Shown one piece after another: positions 11,501-23,583 of a stretch of 64,000 bases of DNA. Numbering within the stretch: position 1 is the stretch's first letter; every line of letters starts with the position of its first letter. Under the pieces are notes generated by a model. It saw only the letters and a list, made by a program, of their open reading frames with translations, was not told the DNA's origin and searched no databases. This DNA is from Dactylis glomerata (Eukaryota > Streptophyta > Magnoliopsida > Poales > Poaceae), in the NCBI GenBank assembly GCA_007115705.1, contig QXEO01000722.1:3222098-3286097 (forward strand), read 5' to 3'. A program made the translations under genes and the position numbers.

Positions 11501-13076
11501 TGCATTGTTTTTCTTATATGGCTATTAATCCCTAAATAGCAATAGTTGGCGACTTAGCTCCACAAGTCGTATTGTTATCACCCATGAAGGATGACACCTT
11601 TACCACCTACTCTTTACCCCTGAAAGTAGAGAGTCGATGATTAGCATCGAAGTCTTTGGGAAACACTTGTAGTGGAGCCAAAAACTCTAGGATGGGAAAA
11701 CTCTCAGAAAAAGCTTCGAAAATGTTTGCGAAAACCTTGGAGTAGCGTCTACTCCACTGAAATGTTTTCTAAATGGTTTTGGGACAAATGGAAACTTGGG
11801 TTATGGAAGAAGGTGTTGGTGGATTTTAGAAAAAGGCATTGGTGTTTCTTTGTAGTCGCTCGAAGCAATTAACCCGTGCAACCAAATTACCCCGGTATGG
11901 GACGGGGCCTAGTTTGAAGTATGTCTGCCTTTGTGCGAGGAGCCTCGTACTATATAAGGGTCTGTAGGACCCCAGAATCCGGGTTTTCGCAAGTGGTGGG
12001 CAACAGTGTAGCGGGCCCGCCAATAGGCTACCCATCCGAAAGACACTTGGGTTCTCCCGCCGTGGCGCCGGAGTGACGCTCTGGAGGAGGTACTGCCGGG
12101 GCGTGCCGGGGAGGTAAACTCCACAGGGTAGGCACCCGTACTAAGGAAGATAGATGGAGGGCTTTGATCGATTATCCGAACCCCGCATACTGAGGTATGA
12201 CGGTCCGTGGTGGTATCCCGGCTGATTTATCAAATGGTGTGGGTAAAGTGTACAACCTCTACAGAGTGTAAACCTATTCGAATATCCGAGTCCTCGGTCA
12301 TGGACGGTTGTGGAGATCACTACATTGCCCAATGTTAGGTTTTGGTTTTCTAAATGGTTTCCTGGAAAAATGGAGTTTTGTGCCGGACGGAGTACTTGGA
12401 GGGTACGGCCGTGGCACGGAAGTGGATCGGAGTACTTGGTGGGTACTGCCGATAATTTGAGGTGGTCATGTTCGATTGACCACCGGTCTTATCTTTCAAA
12501 GGAGTTTCCCCCTTCCCAAGAGATTTTACTAAATACTTATACAATTCTTCTTTAATAAGGATATAGAAATGTCGTGGGACATGCTATATCGACACGAGAA
12601 GTTAGTAGCACATAGTCACTTGAAACCAAGCCAACCTTGCTACAGCCATATAGCATGTGAATGTTTCTCTCTTAGATGGTTTGCGAGTACAATTCCAAAA
12701 TGTACTCACGGCTTTGTCCCTGGCTATTAACTTGGCCAGACTTTGGAGATGACTATGAGGAGGATGACGAGGAGTATGACGACGCCGGTGCGAATTAGGA
12801 CTCGTTTCCCGGTCAGTCGCCTGTAGGGTAGTAGGCCTGACTTGGGTCACTATGCTGCATGTATCCACTGCTGCTTATGTCTAAGTGTGTCTGATGAACT
12901 TGCCCTGCATGGCATTTATATTCAGCCAAGAGGCTTATGTAAGACTTTAAGACTCGTTATGTAATGGATGTTGTAATCTGAAATGCCAACTCTGTTATGT
13001 GGATTCACGACGGTCTCCTGGGATCGTGAATTGTATGCATAACGGGAATCCTGGGTGGTAAGCCGGGGTCCCCACA
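8573..13076 (+). repeat. 5' LTR of element E, missing its first 40 bp
   Basis: It aligns from GTTTAAGTACTTG with 19083 of the 3' LTR and ends GGTCCCCACA. The first 40 bases of the 3' LTR (19043-19082, TGTAACACCCC...) have no counterpart here. The LTR is unusually long, about 4.5 kb. It has an AT-rich start, a GC- and CA-rich block (9170-10480) with several accidental open frames on both strands, and an AT-rich second half. None of the open frames resembles a known protein. Confidence 0.9.
9868..9875 (+). promoter_or_regulatory. Possible TATA box of element E LTR
   Basis: AATATAAGCCAGG lies at the end of the GC-rich block and just before a CT-rich stretch, the usual setting for the U3/R boundary. 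The same sequence is kept in the 3' LTR near 20378. The assignment rests only on motif and position. Confidence 0.35.
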
Positions 13077-13080
13077 GAGT

Positions 13081-13092
13081 TGGTATCAGAGC
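13081..13092 (+). other. Primer-binding site of element E (initiator Met tRNA)
   Basis: TGGTATCAGAGC starts 5 bp after the LTR end (…CCACA at 13076). This is the standard complement to the 3' end of plant initiator methionine tRNA and primes minus-strand synthesis. Confidence 0.9.
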
Positions 13093-13328
13093 CATCCTGA
13101 CCTTAGGAAACCCTAGTTTAGCATGGGCGTTAGATCGGACCAAAAACTATTTTCTTAAAATAAAAGAGATGGCTATATATATCAAAGGTAAGTATATATT
13201 GCTCTCATCTCTTCCCTTATTCTTTAAGCATCTTTAATTACTTGCATTTTAATTCAAGCTTTTACTTATGTATAAATTTTGCACACTTGGGTAAGTCATT
13301 AATAAACTCTACTCTAAAATTTGTGTAG

Positions 13329-14186
13329 ATGGACGCTCCTACCGCGCACCGTCAGGTCGGCACCCACGAGGACGTGCTGGTCTTCGAGAGAGACCTGGTT
13401 GAGTTGGCCGCGCGCCTTGGACATCCGCATCCCGAGGTGCGAGGCTATCGCCTGTTTGAGGAGGGTACCCGCGAGCTGGCTATCCGTGTGGTATGCCAGG
13501 TCCGCGGGAAGGAGGTCCCGCCTACCTCGCCGGAGTTCACCTTCGAGGTGATAGAGCGCAACTGGGGCGATGGCCTGATATGCGTTCTGCGTCACGCCAT
13601 CTCGCGCCTCGTCCACCTCCACTACGATGAGCTACTTGGGACTCGCTACGAGCACTACGGGAGGGTCGACGCCGATGGCCTTCCCTACCAGGCTGCCGCA
13701 TACACTCCTTTTGGTCGCCACTTCTGCCACACCGAGGCTCTCCTGCACCACACACAGGAGCATCTGGACCATGTCCGGATGGTCGCTGACGAGAGAGGAC
13801 TCAAGCTCGCCGTTCTTCGTGAGGACCTCCAGGAGTCTATCTTCTCACATCACCATCTTCTCTCTGCCAAGAGGAAGATCGTGAAGAAGAACAAGGCTCT
13901 GAGAAGGCGCGTCCGCGAGTTGGAGGACCACCTGGCTTCTCTTGAGAGCCACGTGTCCGAGTTGGAGGAGGAGACCGCTGAGCTCCGCAAGGAGAACGAG
14001 GCGGTACTTGGCCGCGACGACGACCACCAGGAGGCCTTCGACGAGGAGCCCGCGAGCACCGACGACGATGACCATGGTAGCGAGAGCGGTGATGACCGCA
14101 ACGCTATTCTCGACTTCTACGCTCCTGAGACTCCTAGTGAGGAGGACCCCGAGGAGCTAGTTCCCCACGTTAGCGGCGACGAGTAG
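13329..14186 (+). CDS. Coiled-coil protein encoded upstream of gag in element E
   Basis: Open frame of 285 codons starting at ATG 13329, about 240 bp after the primer site and about 280 bp before gag. The first 170 residues form a mixed region (FERDLVELAARLGHPHPEV near the start). Residues about 175-235 are a charged heptad-rich stretch (KRKIVKKNKALRRRVRELED, then LEEETAELRKENEAV), a likely coiled coil. The tail is strongly acidic. I recognise no domain and no zinc knuckle. It is uninterrupted, while the gag-pol frame just downstream has six stops, so it may be under different constraint or simply luckier. Its GC-rich codon use resembles gag. It could be an accessory structural protein; no function is claimed. 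Confidence 0.6.
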   Translation: MDAPTAHRQVGTHEDVLVFERDLVELAARLGHPHPEVRGYRLFEEGTRELAIRVVCQVRGKEVPPTSPEFTFEVIERNWGDGLICVLRHAISRLVHLHYDELLGTRYEHYGRVDADGLPYQAAAYTPFGRHFCHTEALLHHTQEHLDHVRMVADERGLKLAVLREDLQESIFSHHHLLSAKRKIVKKNKALRRRVRELEDHLASLESHVSELEEETAELRKENEAVLGRDDDHQEAFDEEPASTDDDDHGSESGDDRNAILDFYAPETPSEEDPEELVPHVSGDE

Positions 14187-14462
14187 ATTCCACCACTCTA
14201 CCTCTCACGTAGGCTGCCGCGTAGTTGTTAGTTTGACCCTTTTGCGTATCAGTGTTGTATGGTCTACCTAGAACCATTTGCTATGCTTGATGTATGCGAC
14301 TATGTGTGCTATGTGTGCGTGCCTGGACATGTTGGGCACCCTTTTGCTTGTATATATTATGTATGCACGGACTTGTTATGCATAGTTGTTGGAGCATGTT
14401 ATGTATGGTTGCCATGGATGTATGTTATGCATGAGTATAGTTCCTTTCTTTCTATTTGAAGC

Positions 14463-17400
14463 ATGCATAAGTTTCCTTGTTATGAATCTCACCAAACCCC
14501 CCTTCTCTCCAGAATTGCTCTGGAAACGCGAGGCCAAGCTGGAGGCAATCCACCACCACCCCCTGAGCCAAGCATGGAGCAGGTGTTGCGGCTCATGCTT
14601 GAAGAATGCGAGGCCGCACGCGCCGAGCGCCAAGCTAACATTGCAACCCTTCAGCACCTCGCCCAGATTGCCACCAACCACAACAACCGTGGTGGCAATG
14701 ACGACGATGAGCCCCGCAGCAAGCTTAGGGACTTCCAGAACTCCAACCCGCCAACCTTCACCAAGTCCACCAAACCCCTTGACGTCGACGATTGGCTCCG
14801 CACCATCGAGAACAAACTCGAGTATGCAGGAGTTGGAGAGAACGAGAAGGTGCTCTACGCCACCCATTTCCTTGCCGGAGCAGCGGGTGCATGGTGGGAA
14901 AATGTTCGCGCCATGCAGCCCGAAGGCCAAGTGATGACCTAGGATGCCTTCAAGACTAAGTTCCGCAAAGCTCATGTCCCCACCGGACTTATCAAGATCA
15001 TGCGCGACAAGTTTCTCAACCTCAAGCAAGGTGGGATGAGTGTCACTGAGTACCTCGACAAGTTCACCACTTGGGGGAGGTATGCTCCAAATGACATAGA
15101 CACCGACGAGAAGAAGAGGGAATGCTTCATGAATGGACTTCAGGAAGACCTGCAGCCCTACCTGGTCACCGTGCCCTACCATGATCTGGAGTCCCTGGTT
15201 GATGCCGCTATCATGGTTGAGGACAAGAACAAAGCTGCCCGTGAAAGCCAGAAGAGGAGAATGATGAGTCAGGGTGGATCAAGCAGTCAGAGATCCCGCA
15301 GCATGCCCCCATCAAGGTCTGCGCCACCCCCTGAGAGGTTCGCCTCTCAAGCTCCCAGGCCCAATAACCCTAACCGCCAGTACTCAAGCAACCGTCCCAA
15401 CAGCGGGAATCCTTCTGGAGGAAACCGCAACGTCTTCAACCCTACCAACCGTAGCCAAGGAAGTGGTTGCTATACGTGTGGCTAGCCAGGGCATTTCTCT
15501 AAGGAGTGCCCCCTGAAGAAACCATCCACGCCGAGCCTCAGCGCGCCAAGACCCAATCAGGGTCAAGGCCATGGAACCACTGGAAGAAACCCAAAGACTC
15601 AAGCCAACAATGCCCGTGGATGTTTAAATCATGTGACTGCGGAGGAAGCCGCCAAAGCACCTGATGTTGTTCTGGGTATGTTTCTCGTCAACTCAGTCCC
15701 CGCAAAGGTGTTATTTGATTCTGGAGCTTCGCATTCCTTTGTTACCGAGAGGTTCGTGTCCAACGGTGGGTTGACCGCGTCCCAAATGACTCGCAATATG
15801 ATAGTTCAAATTCCCGGTTCCCAAGTTAGGGCACACTTGACCTGCGAAGGGGTACCCATAGATATTCATGGTGTATCCTTCCAAGCCGACCTGATTATTC
15901 TCGGTACAAAAGGTTTGGACGTGGTACTTGGGATGGAGTGGATGACCAAGTACCAGGGGCACATTGATTGCGCCCGGAAGGCGATATCCATAACCAATAG
16001 TGAAGGTGTTAAGATTGAGCACATCGCAACTATGCCATCCCGCAAAGCCTATTACAAGAAGTCTGTCTCTGGGCCGACTCTTGATCAAGTTCCGGTGGTA
16101 TGTGAATACCCCGACGTCTTTCCTGAGGAGTTGCCAGGTATGCCCCCTGATCGGGATATAGAGTTCATGATTGAATTGATTCCCGGAACAGCCCCCATTG
16201 CTCAGCGACCTTACCGTATGAACCCCCAAGAACTGGAGGAGTTAAAGAAGCAACTTGCTGACATGCTTAGCAAAGGCCTTATCCGTCCCAGCGCTTCACC
16301 ATGGGGATCGCCTATTCTGTTTGTGGACAAGCGAGACGGTACCATACGACTGTGTGTGGACTACCGTAAACTCAACGAGGTAACCATCAAGAATAAATAC
16401 CCACTTCCAAAGATTGAAGACCTGTTTGATTAGCTGAATGGAGCCAAAGTGTTCTCCAAGATTGACCTCCGCACTGGATATCATCAGCTGAAAGTCTGAG
16501 AGTCCGATATTACCAAGACAGCTTTCACCACTCGTTATGGCCTATTCGAGTACACCGTCATGTCCTTCGGCCTAACTAATGCCCCAGCATATTTCATGAA
16601 TCTCATGAACAAGGTGTTCATGAAGTTCCTCGACAAGTTTGTGGTAGTCTTCATCGACGACATCTTGGTTTATTCTAAGACCGAAGAAGAGCACGCAAAG
16701 CATCTGCGGCTAGTATTGGGAACCCTGCGCGAACACCAACTTTACACCAAGTTCAGCAAATGTGAGTTTTGGCTGAAAGAAGTTGGATTCCTAGGCCATG
16801 TACTCTCAGCTGGTGGAGTGTCTGTTGACCCCTCAAAGATCACCTCCATCATGGAAAGAAAAGCCCCAACCAACCCCACCGAAGTCCGAGCATTCCTTGG
16901 ACGAGCCGGATACTACCGAAAGTTTGTAGAAGGATTTTCCAGCATTGCTCGCCCATTGACTTAGCTGCTCAAGAAAGATAAAAAGTTTGAGTGGACTGAG
17001 AAGTGCGAGCAGAGTTTCCAAGAACTCAAGAAGAGACTAGTGACAGCTCCCATCCTGACCATGCCCGACATTACCAAGAGCTTCGACGTCTACTGCGATG
17101 CATCCAAGCTCGGTCTTGGAAGCGTCTTAATGCAAGACGGCAAAGTCATCGCCTACCTATCCCGTCAACTGCGCCCTCACGAGATGAACTACCCTACCCA
17201 TGACCTTGAGCTTGCCGTTGTTGTCCATGCCCTCAAAACATGGCGACACTACCTTATGGGGAATCGTTGTGAGATCTACACCGACCACAAGAGCCTTAAG
17301 TACATATTCTCCCAGAAAGAGTTGAACATGAGACAAAGGAGATGGATTGAACTCATCAAAGACTACGACCTAGGCATTCATTACCATCCTGGTAAAGCGA

Positions 17401-18999
17401 ATGTGGTTGCCGATGCCCTCAGCCGAGAGCCCTGTTCCCTAAATGCCATGCTGAAGACCAACCAACCAACCAACCCTATGCGAGGAATTCGAGAAGTTCG
17501 GACTTGAGCTGGTAAGCCATGGTTTCTTGGCAAACCTTGAAGTCCGACCTACTATCTTTGACCAAATCAAGGAAGCTCAGAAGGGTCACGAGAGTATCGA
17601 AGGTATTAAACGGAGGATGGGACGAGAGGAAGTACCTGGGTTTTCCATCGACCAGGAAGGTGTGCTATGGTATAATGGCCGCCTATGTGTCCCTAGCATC
17701 GAGGAGTTAAAACAACTTATTCTAGCGGAGGCTCATGATACCCCTTATTCTCTCCATCCCAGAGGCACCAAGATGTACCAAGACTTGAAGGAACGTTTTT
17801 GGTGGCACGGTATGAAGCGAGAGATAGCTTTCTATATCGCTCGATGTGACGTCTGCCAGCGTGTGAAGGCTGAGCACCAAAGGTCTGCGGGCTTACTGCA
17901 GTCATTAAAGGTGCCAATGTGGAAGTGGGAGGAAGTCGGAATGGACTTCATCACTGGGCTGCCTAGATCAAATAGAGGCCATGACTCTATTTGGGTTATT
18001 ATCGACCGCCTGACCAAAGTCGCCCACTTTCTACCTGTCAAGACCACCCATAAAGGCCGAGACCTAGCCGACCTGTACATGACCAGAATTGTTAGCCTCC
18101 ATGGAGTGCCCAAGAGGATTGTGACTGATCGGGGCACTCAATTTACCTCAAGATTCTGGAGCAAACTTCACGAAGCCTTGGGGACAAAACTCTCCTTCAG
18201 CACAGCCTACCACCCGCAGACTGGTGGCCAAACCGAAAGGGTAAACCAAATCCTCGAAGACATGCTTAGAGCCTGCGTCCTCTCATACGGAGCCAAGTGG
18301 GAGGATTGTCTACCTTTCGCTGAATTCTCCTACAACAATAGCTATCAGGCTAGTCTGCAAATGGCCCCTTTTGAAGCTCTCTATGGACGCAAGTGCCGTA
18401 TCCCTCTCAACTGGTCCGAGACTGGAGAAAGCCAAGTATTTGGGCCCGATGTTATCAAGGAGGCCGAAGAGCAAGTCCAGCTCATCCACAACCGTTTGAA
18501 AGCAGCCTAGTCCAGCCAAAAGAGTTACGCTGGCCCAAAAAGAAGACCTGTCACCTTCAATGTGGGAGATTTTGTCTACCTTCGAGTCACACCACTCAAG
18601 GGTATGCAACGCTTCCATGTCAAAGGTAAACTTGCACCCCGTTACATTGGACCGTTCAAGATCTTGGACCGCAGAGGCGCCATGTCCTACAAGCTAGAGT
18701 TACCCCCAAAGCTATCCGAGTTCCATGATGTCTTCCACGTGTCACAACTCCGCAAATGCCTTCAAGTTCCCAACAAGCCTGAGACCTTCACCGAGATTGA
18801 CCATAACTTGATCGACCTAAACTCCGATCTCACTTACCGGGAGAGACCAATCCGCATTCTTGAAGAAGACGTTCGTCTTACCCGTAGACGCAAAATCAAG
18901 ATGTATAAGGTGCAGTGGAGTAACCATACCGAAGATGAAGCCACTTGGGAACGTGAGGATTATCTTCGACGGGAATTTCCCGGTCTACTTCATGCTTAG
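14463..18999 (+). pseudogene. Gag-pol polyprotein of element E, broken
   Basis: One long frame covers gag (FLAGAAGAWWENV; CCHC knuckle CYTCG..GHFSKEC near 15470), protease (LFDSGASHSFV near 15711), reverse transcriptase (VVVFIDDILVYS near 16644), RNase H (VYCDASKLGLGSVL near 17089), integrase (HPRGTKMYQDLKERFWWHG near 17756, then GMDFITGL and AYHPQTGGQTERVNQ) and a chromodomain (about 18840-18985; YKVQWSNHTEDEATWERE). In-frame stops lie at about 14940, 15483, 16432, 16498, 16963 and 18508. A frameshift falls near 17458-17480 in a CAAC repeat. The polyprotein cannot be made whole, so mobilisation would need another copy's enzymes. Confidence 0.92.
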
Positions 19000-19028
19000 C
19001 TACTGAATCTCGGGACGAGATTCTTTTT

Positions 19029-19040
19029 AAGGGGGGAAGG
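19029..19040 (+). other. Polypurine tract of element E
   Basis: AAGGGGGGAAGG sits two bases before the TGTAACACCCC start of the 3' LTR, the expected place for the plus-strand primer. Confidence 0.9.
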
Positions 19041-19042
19041 TC

Positions 19043-22000
19043 TGTAACACCCCACTTTTGGTGACCAGAAAATTCAAACTTTGTTTAAGTACTTGTTGGA
19101 GTGAATTAAAACTTTTGCTAAGCAATGTGCTTGTGTCCCATGAATGCATGATTTCATGTGTGTGCTAGCATGTGCAATTTTATGTGAGTGCATGAATTTA
19201 TGTGTGCATGTGTGTGTTTTATTTCATGCCTTTAATTCTAGATTTTTCCCATGCTTAAGCTTTATGAACTAGAATTAGTTCTATGACTTTATGCATGAAA
19301 TAATAAACCTAGACCAGCTTGTGCTCACTATTGAAACCTAGCATGGTATTCCTTGCTTGTTCCAAATTCCTTTTCCTAATTTCTTTTTCTTTTGCACCCT
19401 CGTTTGAAATTAGACACTTCACCAAAACCCTAGCCTAACTATTCAAATTTTGATCAAACTTTGTATATGACTTGTGGTACATATTTAAAACACTTGAAAA
19501 CCAATTTGGGGAGTTTTCAAAACCTTTTCTTCAAGATTTAAATTTGAATTCAAATTTCGGCCAAACCACTCTAGACTTGCCCTATCTCTCTCCATCTCCT
19601 ATTTTTCTTTCGCAAACCGACCAAGGGGAGGGAAGGGGCCTGCTAGGATCTTCTCTGGGTTTAGGAGATCTCCAAAAACCCCTTTCCCCTTGTCGTTTTC
19701 AGTTTGGATTGAAGGAGGAGGAGGAGCCCGAGGCACAGCCCTACAGAACCCTCTCCTCTCTCCCTCTCCTTCGACCAGTCGCCGCCCTCGACCCCCAGTA
19801 CCTGATCGCCACCCTACTGCACCCAAACCCTAGCCCCGCCTTGCAGAGACCATGCACCAGCCACCCCACGCTGCCCCTGGTCGTCGTCGTAGCCACCGTG
19901 GGCGCCCAGCACGGGTAGGGCCGCACCGACCACCTCCCGACCGGTCACCTCGCCATCAAGCTTCCCAGCACGCCCACGACCAATTCCACGGGACGCCGCC
20001 ACCTCGGACCCACCACACATCGCACCCTGACCATGCCAACCGGAATCCACCGTGCCACCCAGCATGCGCAGAGCGTGCTGCGCATTCCCGAGCACCTGCA
20101 CCCCGCCTAGCCTCGCACTGCACGCACATCTGCATGGCGTGGTGACATCGACGCGTTGCCACCCCCACCTTGCATCGTGGTGCTCCACAGCCACCGGGCC
20201 GAGCCTGAATCCGATCGTATCCCGACTGAACCCGCCCGTGTTCCGACCGAACCACCCAGCCACTGACGAAACCGAGCAGACCCCTGCACCTAGCGCATAA
20301 TGCCGCCCCAGAGCACCGCTAGCGACGGCCAATCGTTTCCGACGTGGTGCACCGTAGACCACCCCCACCTCCTCTGAATATAAGCCAGGAACTCCCTCTG
20401 GAACCCTCTCCTTCCTCCCATTTGCCCCCTCTCCACTTCTCTTCCACCTCCCAGAGCGCACCGACACCTAGCCGAGATGAGGAAGCCAGCAGGGAGCTCG
20501 AGATCGCCGGGTAGATCAACGACGGCGAGGGAGAAGGTTGCCATTGACCCGGATGTTCTCTTCTCTCTCTCTCTGGTTCCCTAGCCCACAGGCATCACCC
20601 AGATCTCACCCCTTCTTTGCTTGATCCAGGCATGGCCGTAGACCATCGACAACGCCGACCATCATCGGAGCTCACCGGGGGAAATCTTCGACAACCTCGC
20701 GAGCACCGACGCCCCTGCATGCACGTCCCCTGGACAAGAACACCCTACTGAACCGCTCTGCCACCGATCTAGTCACCGACGACTGCCGCAGCCCCCTCGG
20801 TAAGCTCGCCAGCGCCCGAAACCCTAGCCCTCCTGCGCCGCCTCGCCTGCATGCGATATCGCGCGAGGAAGAAGGCCGCGCGCCATCCGATCTGCATTGG
20901 ACGGTGGCGTACCGGTTTGGCCGTGCCAGGCCCGGGCAGGCCACGGATCTGGGCCGGCCTGGCCAGCGTCCACCGCCCCGGCCCGCTCTTCTTTTTTCTG
21001 CAAATCAATTTTTCCTTTTTTGCAAAATGCCTGCAAGATTCAAAAATGTGTAGAAATTATTCTGTGTATTCAAAAATAGTGATTCAAATTACTATGAAGT
21101 CCTTATACTGCATGTTAACTAATCCTACTGCATGTGTGATTTTTAGGGCCCTCAATATTATCCTGTAAATAAATAGAGTAGATCTAGTGATTTATGCATA
21201 TTTATACAAATATGATGTTCTGTGTGATGAAAATTGGTAAATCCAATTTTCGCTGAGACCTTACTGTTTTGTTGATTTATAGAAACTGGTTTCACTATTT
21301 TAGGAAGTGTGAAATGTTTGTCGTAATTATTTTGGTAATGCTAATATTCTGCATTGATTTATTTGTTGTGCACAATGTATTGTATATTTTGGGATGATTC
21401 CACTTCTGGTGTGTTGGTAATTCCAGTAGCTTTCCAAAATGGTCTTTGGAAGAATTTTAGGATCTATAGAAAGATTTAGGGAAATAAATTGCTTTTCTAG
21501 TGTTAAGTAAGATTAGGAAATTCGTGATAATTCAACCTTTTACCTTTTTTATTTGATTCCAATTGTGATGGTCCTGTAATGTTGTTAGCTACCTGTAGGT
21601 ATGCTGGTGCCATGGTTTGATGTATCTTGATGCATGCAAGTGTTTGCTTGTGATTAAGTATTACCATGCAACTAGAAATTGCTTGCTATTGTGTTGGTGA
21701 ATATTTTCTTTTATAAAATAGATACATGTTCTAATATCTAAACTTGCTTGCTTCTGATACTCAAATGCTTGAGTTGTGTGATGTTGTTTGAATGAAATCC
21801 ATGTATGCATGAATGCTTATTGGGTGTGTTTTCGTTTCTTTTTCTGGCGATAGAATCGAACGATGACTATGCGGAGGAGGGTGAAGTGTTTGAGTACCAG
21901 GAGGAAGGTGATCAGGGACAAGCCAACCAAGGCAAGCCATCTATTTGTTGCATATCTGAATCCTATCAAGTCACTATGCATTGTTCTACTCTTGCTATTA

Positions 22001-23583
22001 TTACTATGCATTGTTTTTCTTATATGGCTATTAATCCCTAAATAGCAATAGTTGGTGACTTAACTCCACAAGTCGTATTGTTATCACCCATGAAGGATGA
22101 CACCTTTACCACCTACTCTTTACCCCTGAAAGTAGAGACTCGGTGATTAGCATCAAAGTCTTTGGGAAACACTTGTAGTGGAGCCGAAAACTCTAGGATG
22201 GGAAAACTCTCAGAAAAAGCTTCAAAAATGTTTGCAAAAACCTTTGAGTAGCGTCTACTCCACTGAAATGTTTTCTAAATGGTTTTGGGACAAATGGAAA
22301 CTTGGGTTATGGAAGAAGGTGTTGGTGGATTTTAGAAAAAAGGCATTGGTGTTTCTTTGTAGTCGCTCGAAGCAATTAACCCGTGCAACCACATTACCCC
22401 GGTATGGGACGGGGCCTAGTTTGAAGTCTGTCTGCCTTAGTGTGGGGAGCCTCGTACTATATAAGGGTCTGTAGGACCCCGGAATCCGGATTGTCGCAAG
22501 TGGTGGGCAACAGTGTAGCGGGCCCGCCAATAGGCTACCCGTCCGGAAGACACTTGGGTTCTCCCGCCGTGGCACCGGAGTGACGCTCTGGAGGAGGTAC
22601 TGCCGGGGCGTGCCGGGGAGGTAAACTCCATAGGGTAGGCACCCGTACTAAGGAAGATAGATGGAGGGCTTTGATTAATTATCCGAACCCCGCATACTGA
22701 GGTATGACGGTCCATGGTGGTATCCCGGCGGATTTATCGAATGGTGTGGGTAAAGTGTACAACCTCTGCAGAGTGTAAACCTATTTGAATAGCCGAGTCC
22801 TCGGTCATGGACGGTTGTGGAGATCACTACATTGCCCAATGTCAGGTTTTGGTTTTCTAAATGGTTTCCTGGAAAAATGGAGTTTTGTGCCGGATGGAGT
22901 ACTTGGACGGTACGGCCGTGGCACGGAAGTGGATCGGAGTACTTGGAGGGTACTGCCAATAATTTGAGATGGTCATGTTCGATTGACCACCGATCTTATC
23001 TTTCAAAGGAGTTTCCCCCTTCCCTAGAGATTTTACTAAATACTTATACAATTCTTCTTTAATAAGGATATAGAAATGTCGTGGGATATGCTATATCGAC
23101 ACGAGAAGTTAGTAGCACATAGTCACTTGAAACCAAGCCAACCTTGCTATAGCCATATAGCATGTGAATGTTTCTCTCTTAGATGGTTTGCGAGTACAAT
23201 TCCAAAATGTACTCACGGCTTTGTCCCTGGCTATTAACTTGGCCAGACTTTGGAGATGACTATGAGGAGGATGACGAGGAGTATGACGACGCCGATGCGA
23301 ATTAGGACTCATTTCCCAGTCAGTCGCCTATAGGGTAGTAGTCCTGACTTGGGGCACTACGCTGCATGTATCCGCTGCTGCTTATGTCTAAGTGTGTCTG
23401 ATGAACTTGCCCTGCGTGGTATTTATATTCAGCAAAGAGGCTTATGTAAGACTTTAAGACTCGTTATGTAATGGATGTTGTAATCTGAAATGCCAACTCT
23501 ATTATGTGGATTCACGACGGTCTCCTGGGATCGTGAATTGTATGCATAACGGGAATCCCGGGTGGTAAGCCGAGGTCCGCACA
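19043..23583 (+). repeat. 3' LTR of element E, full length
   Basis: It starts TGTAACACCCCAC and ends GGTCCGCACA. It matches the 5' LTR along its length with scattered single-base and small indel differences. It continues directly into minus-strand LINE reverse-transcriptase sequence at 23584. Confidence 0.92.

Larger units (their letters stand above)
8573..23583 (+). mobile_element. Chromodomain-type Ty3/Gypsy retrotransposon (element E) inserted in the LINE
   Basis: Two very similar long LTRs (8573-13076 and 19043-23583) flank a 6-kb internal region holding, in order: a Met-tRNA primer site, a coiled-coil reading frame, gag, protease, reverse transcriptase, RNase H, integrase and a C-terminal chromodomain. 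The domain order (reverse transcriptase before integrase) defines Gypsy, and the chromodomain suggests a chromovirus such as the Tekay/Del branch. The first 40 bp of the 5' LTR are missing and no target-site duplication is visible. The host site is LINE ORF2, between reverse transcriptase and zf-RVT. Confidence 0.92.

Noticed and set aside
14376..15182. 268-codon minus-strand frame
   Set aside because: Antisense to gag; explained by the codon bias of the real gene.
15711..16229. 172-codon minus-strand frame
   Set aside because: Antisense to the protease and reverse transcriptase region.
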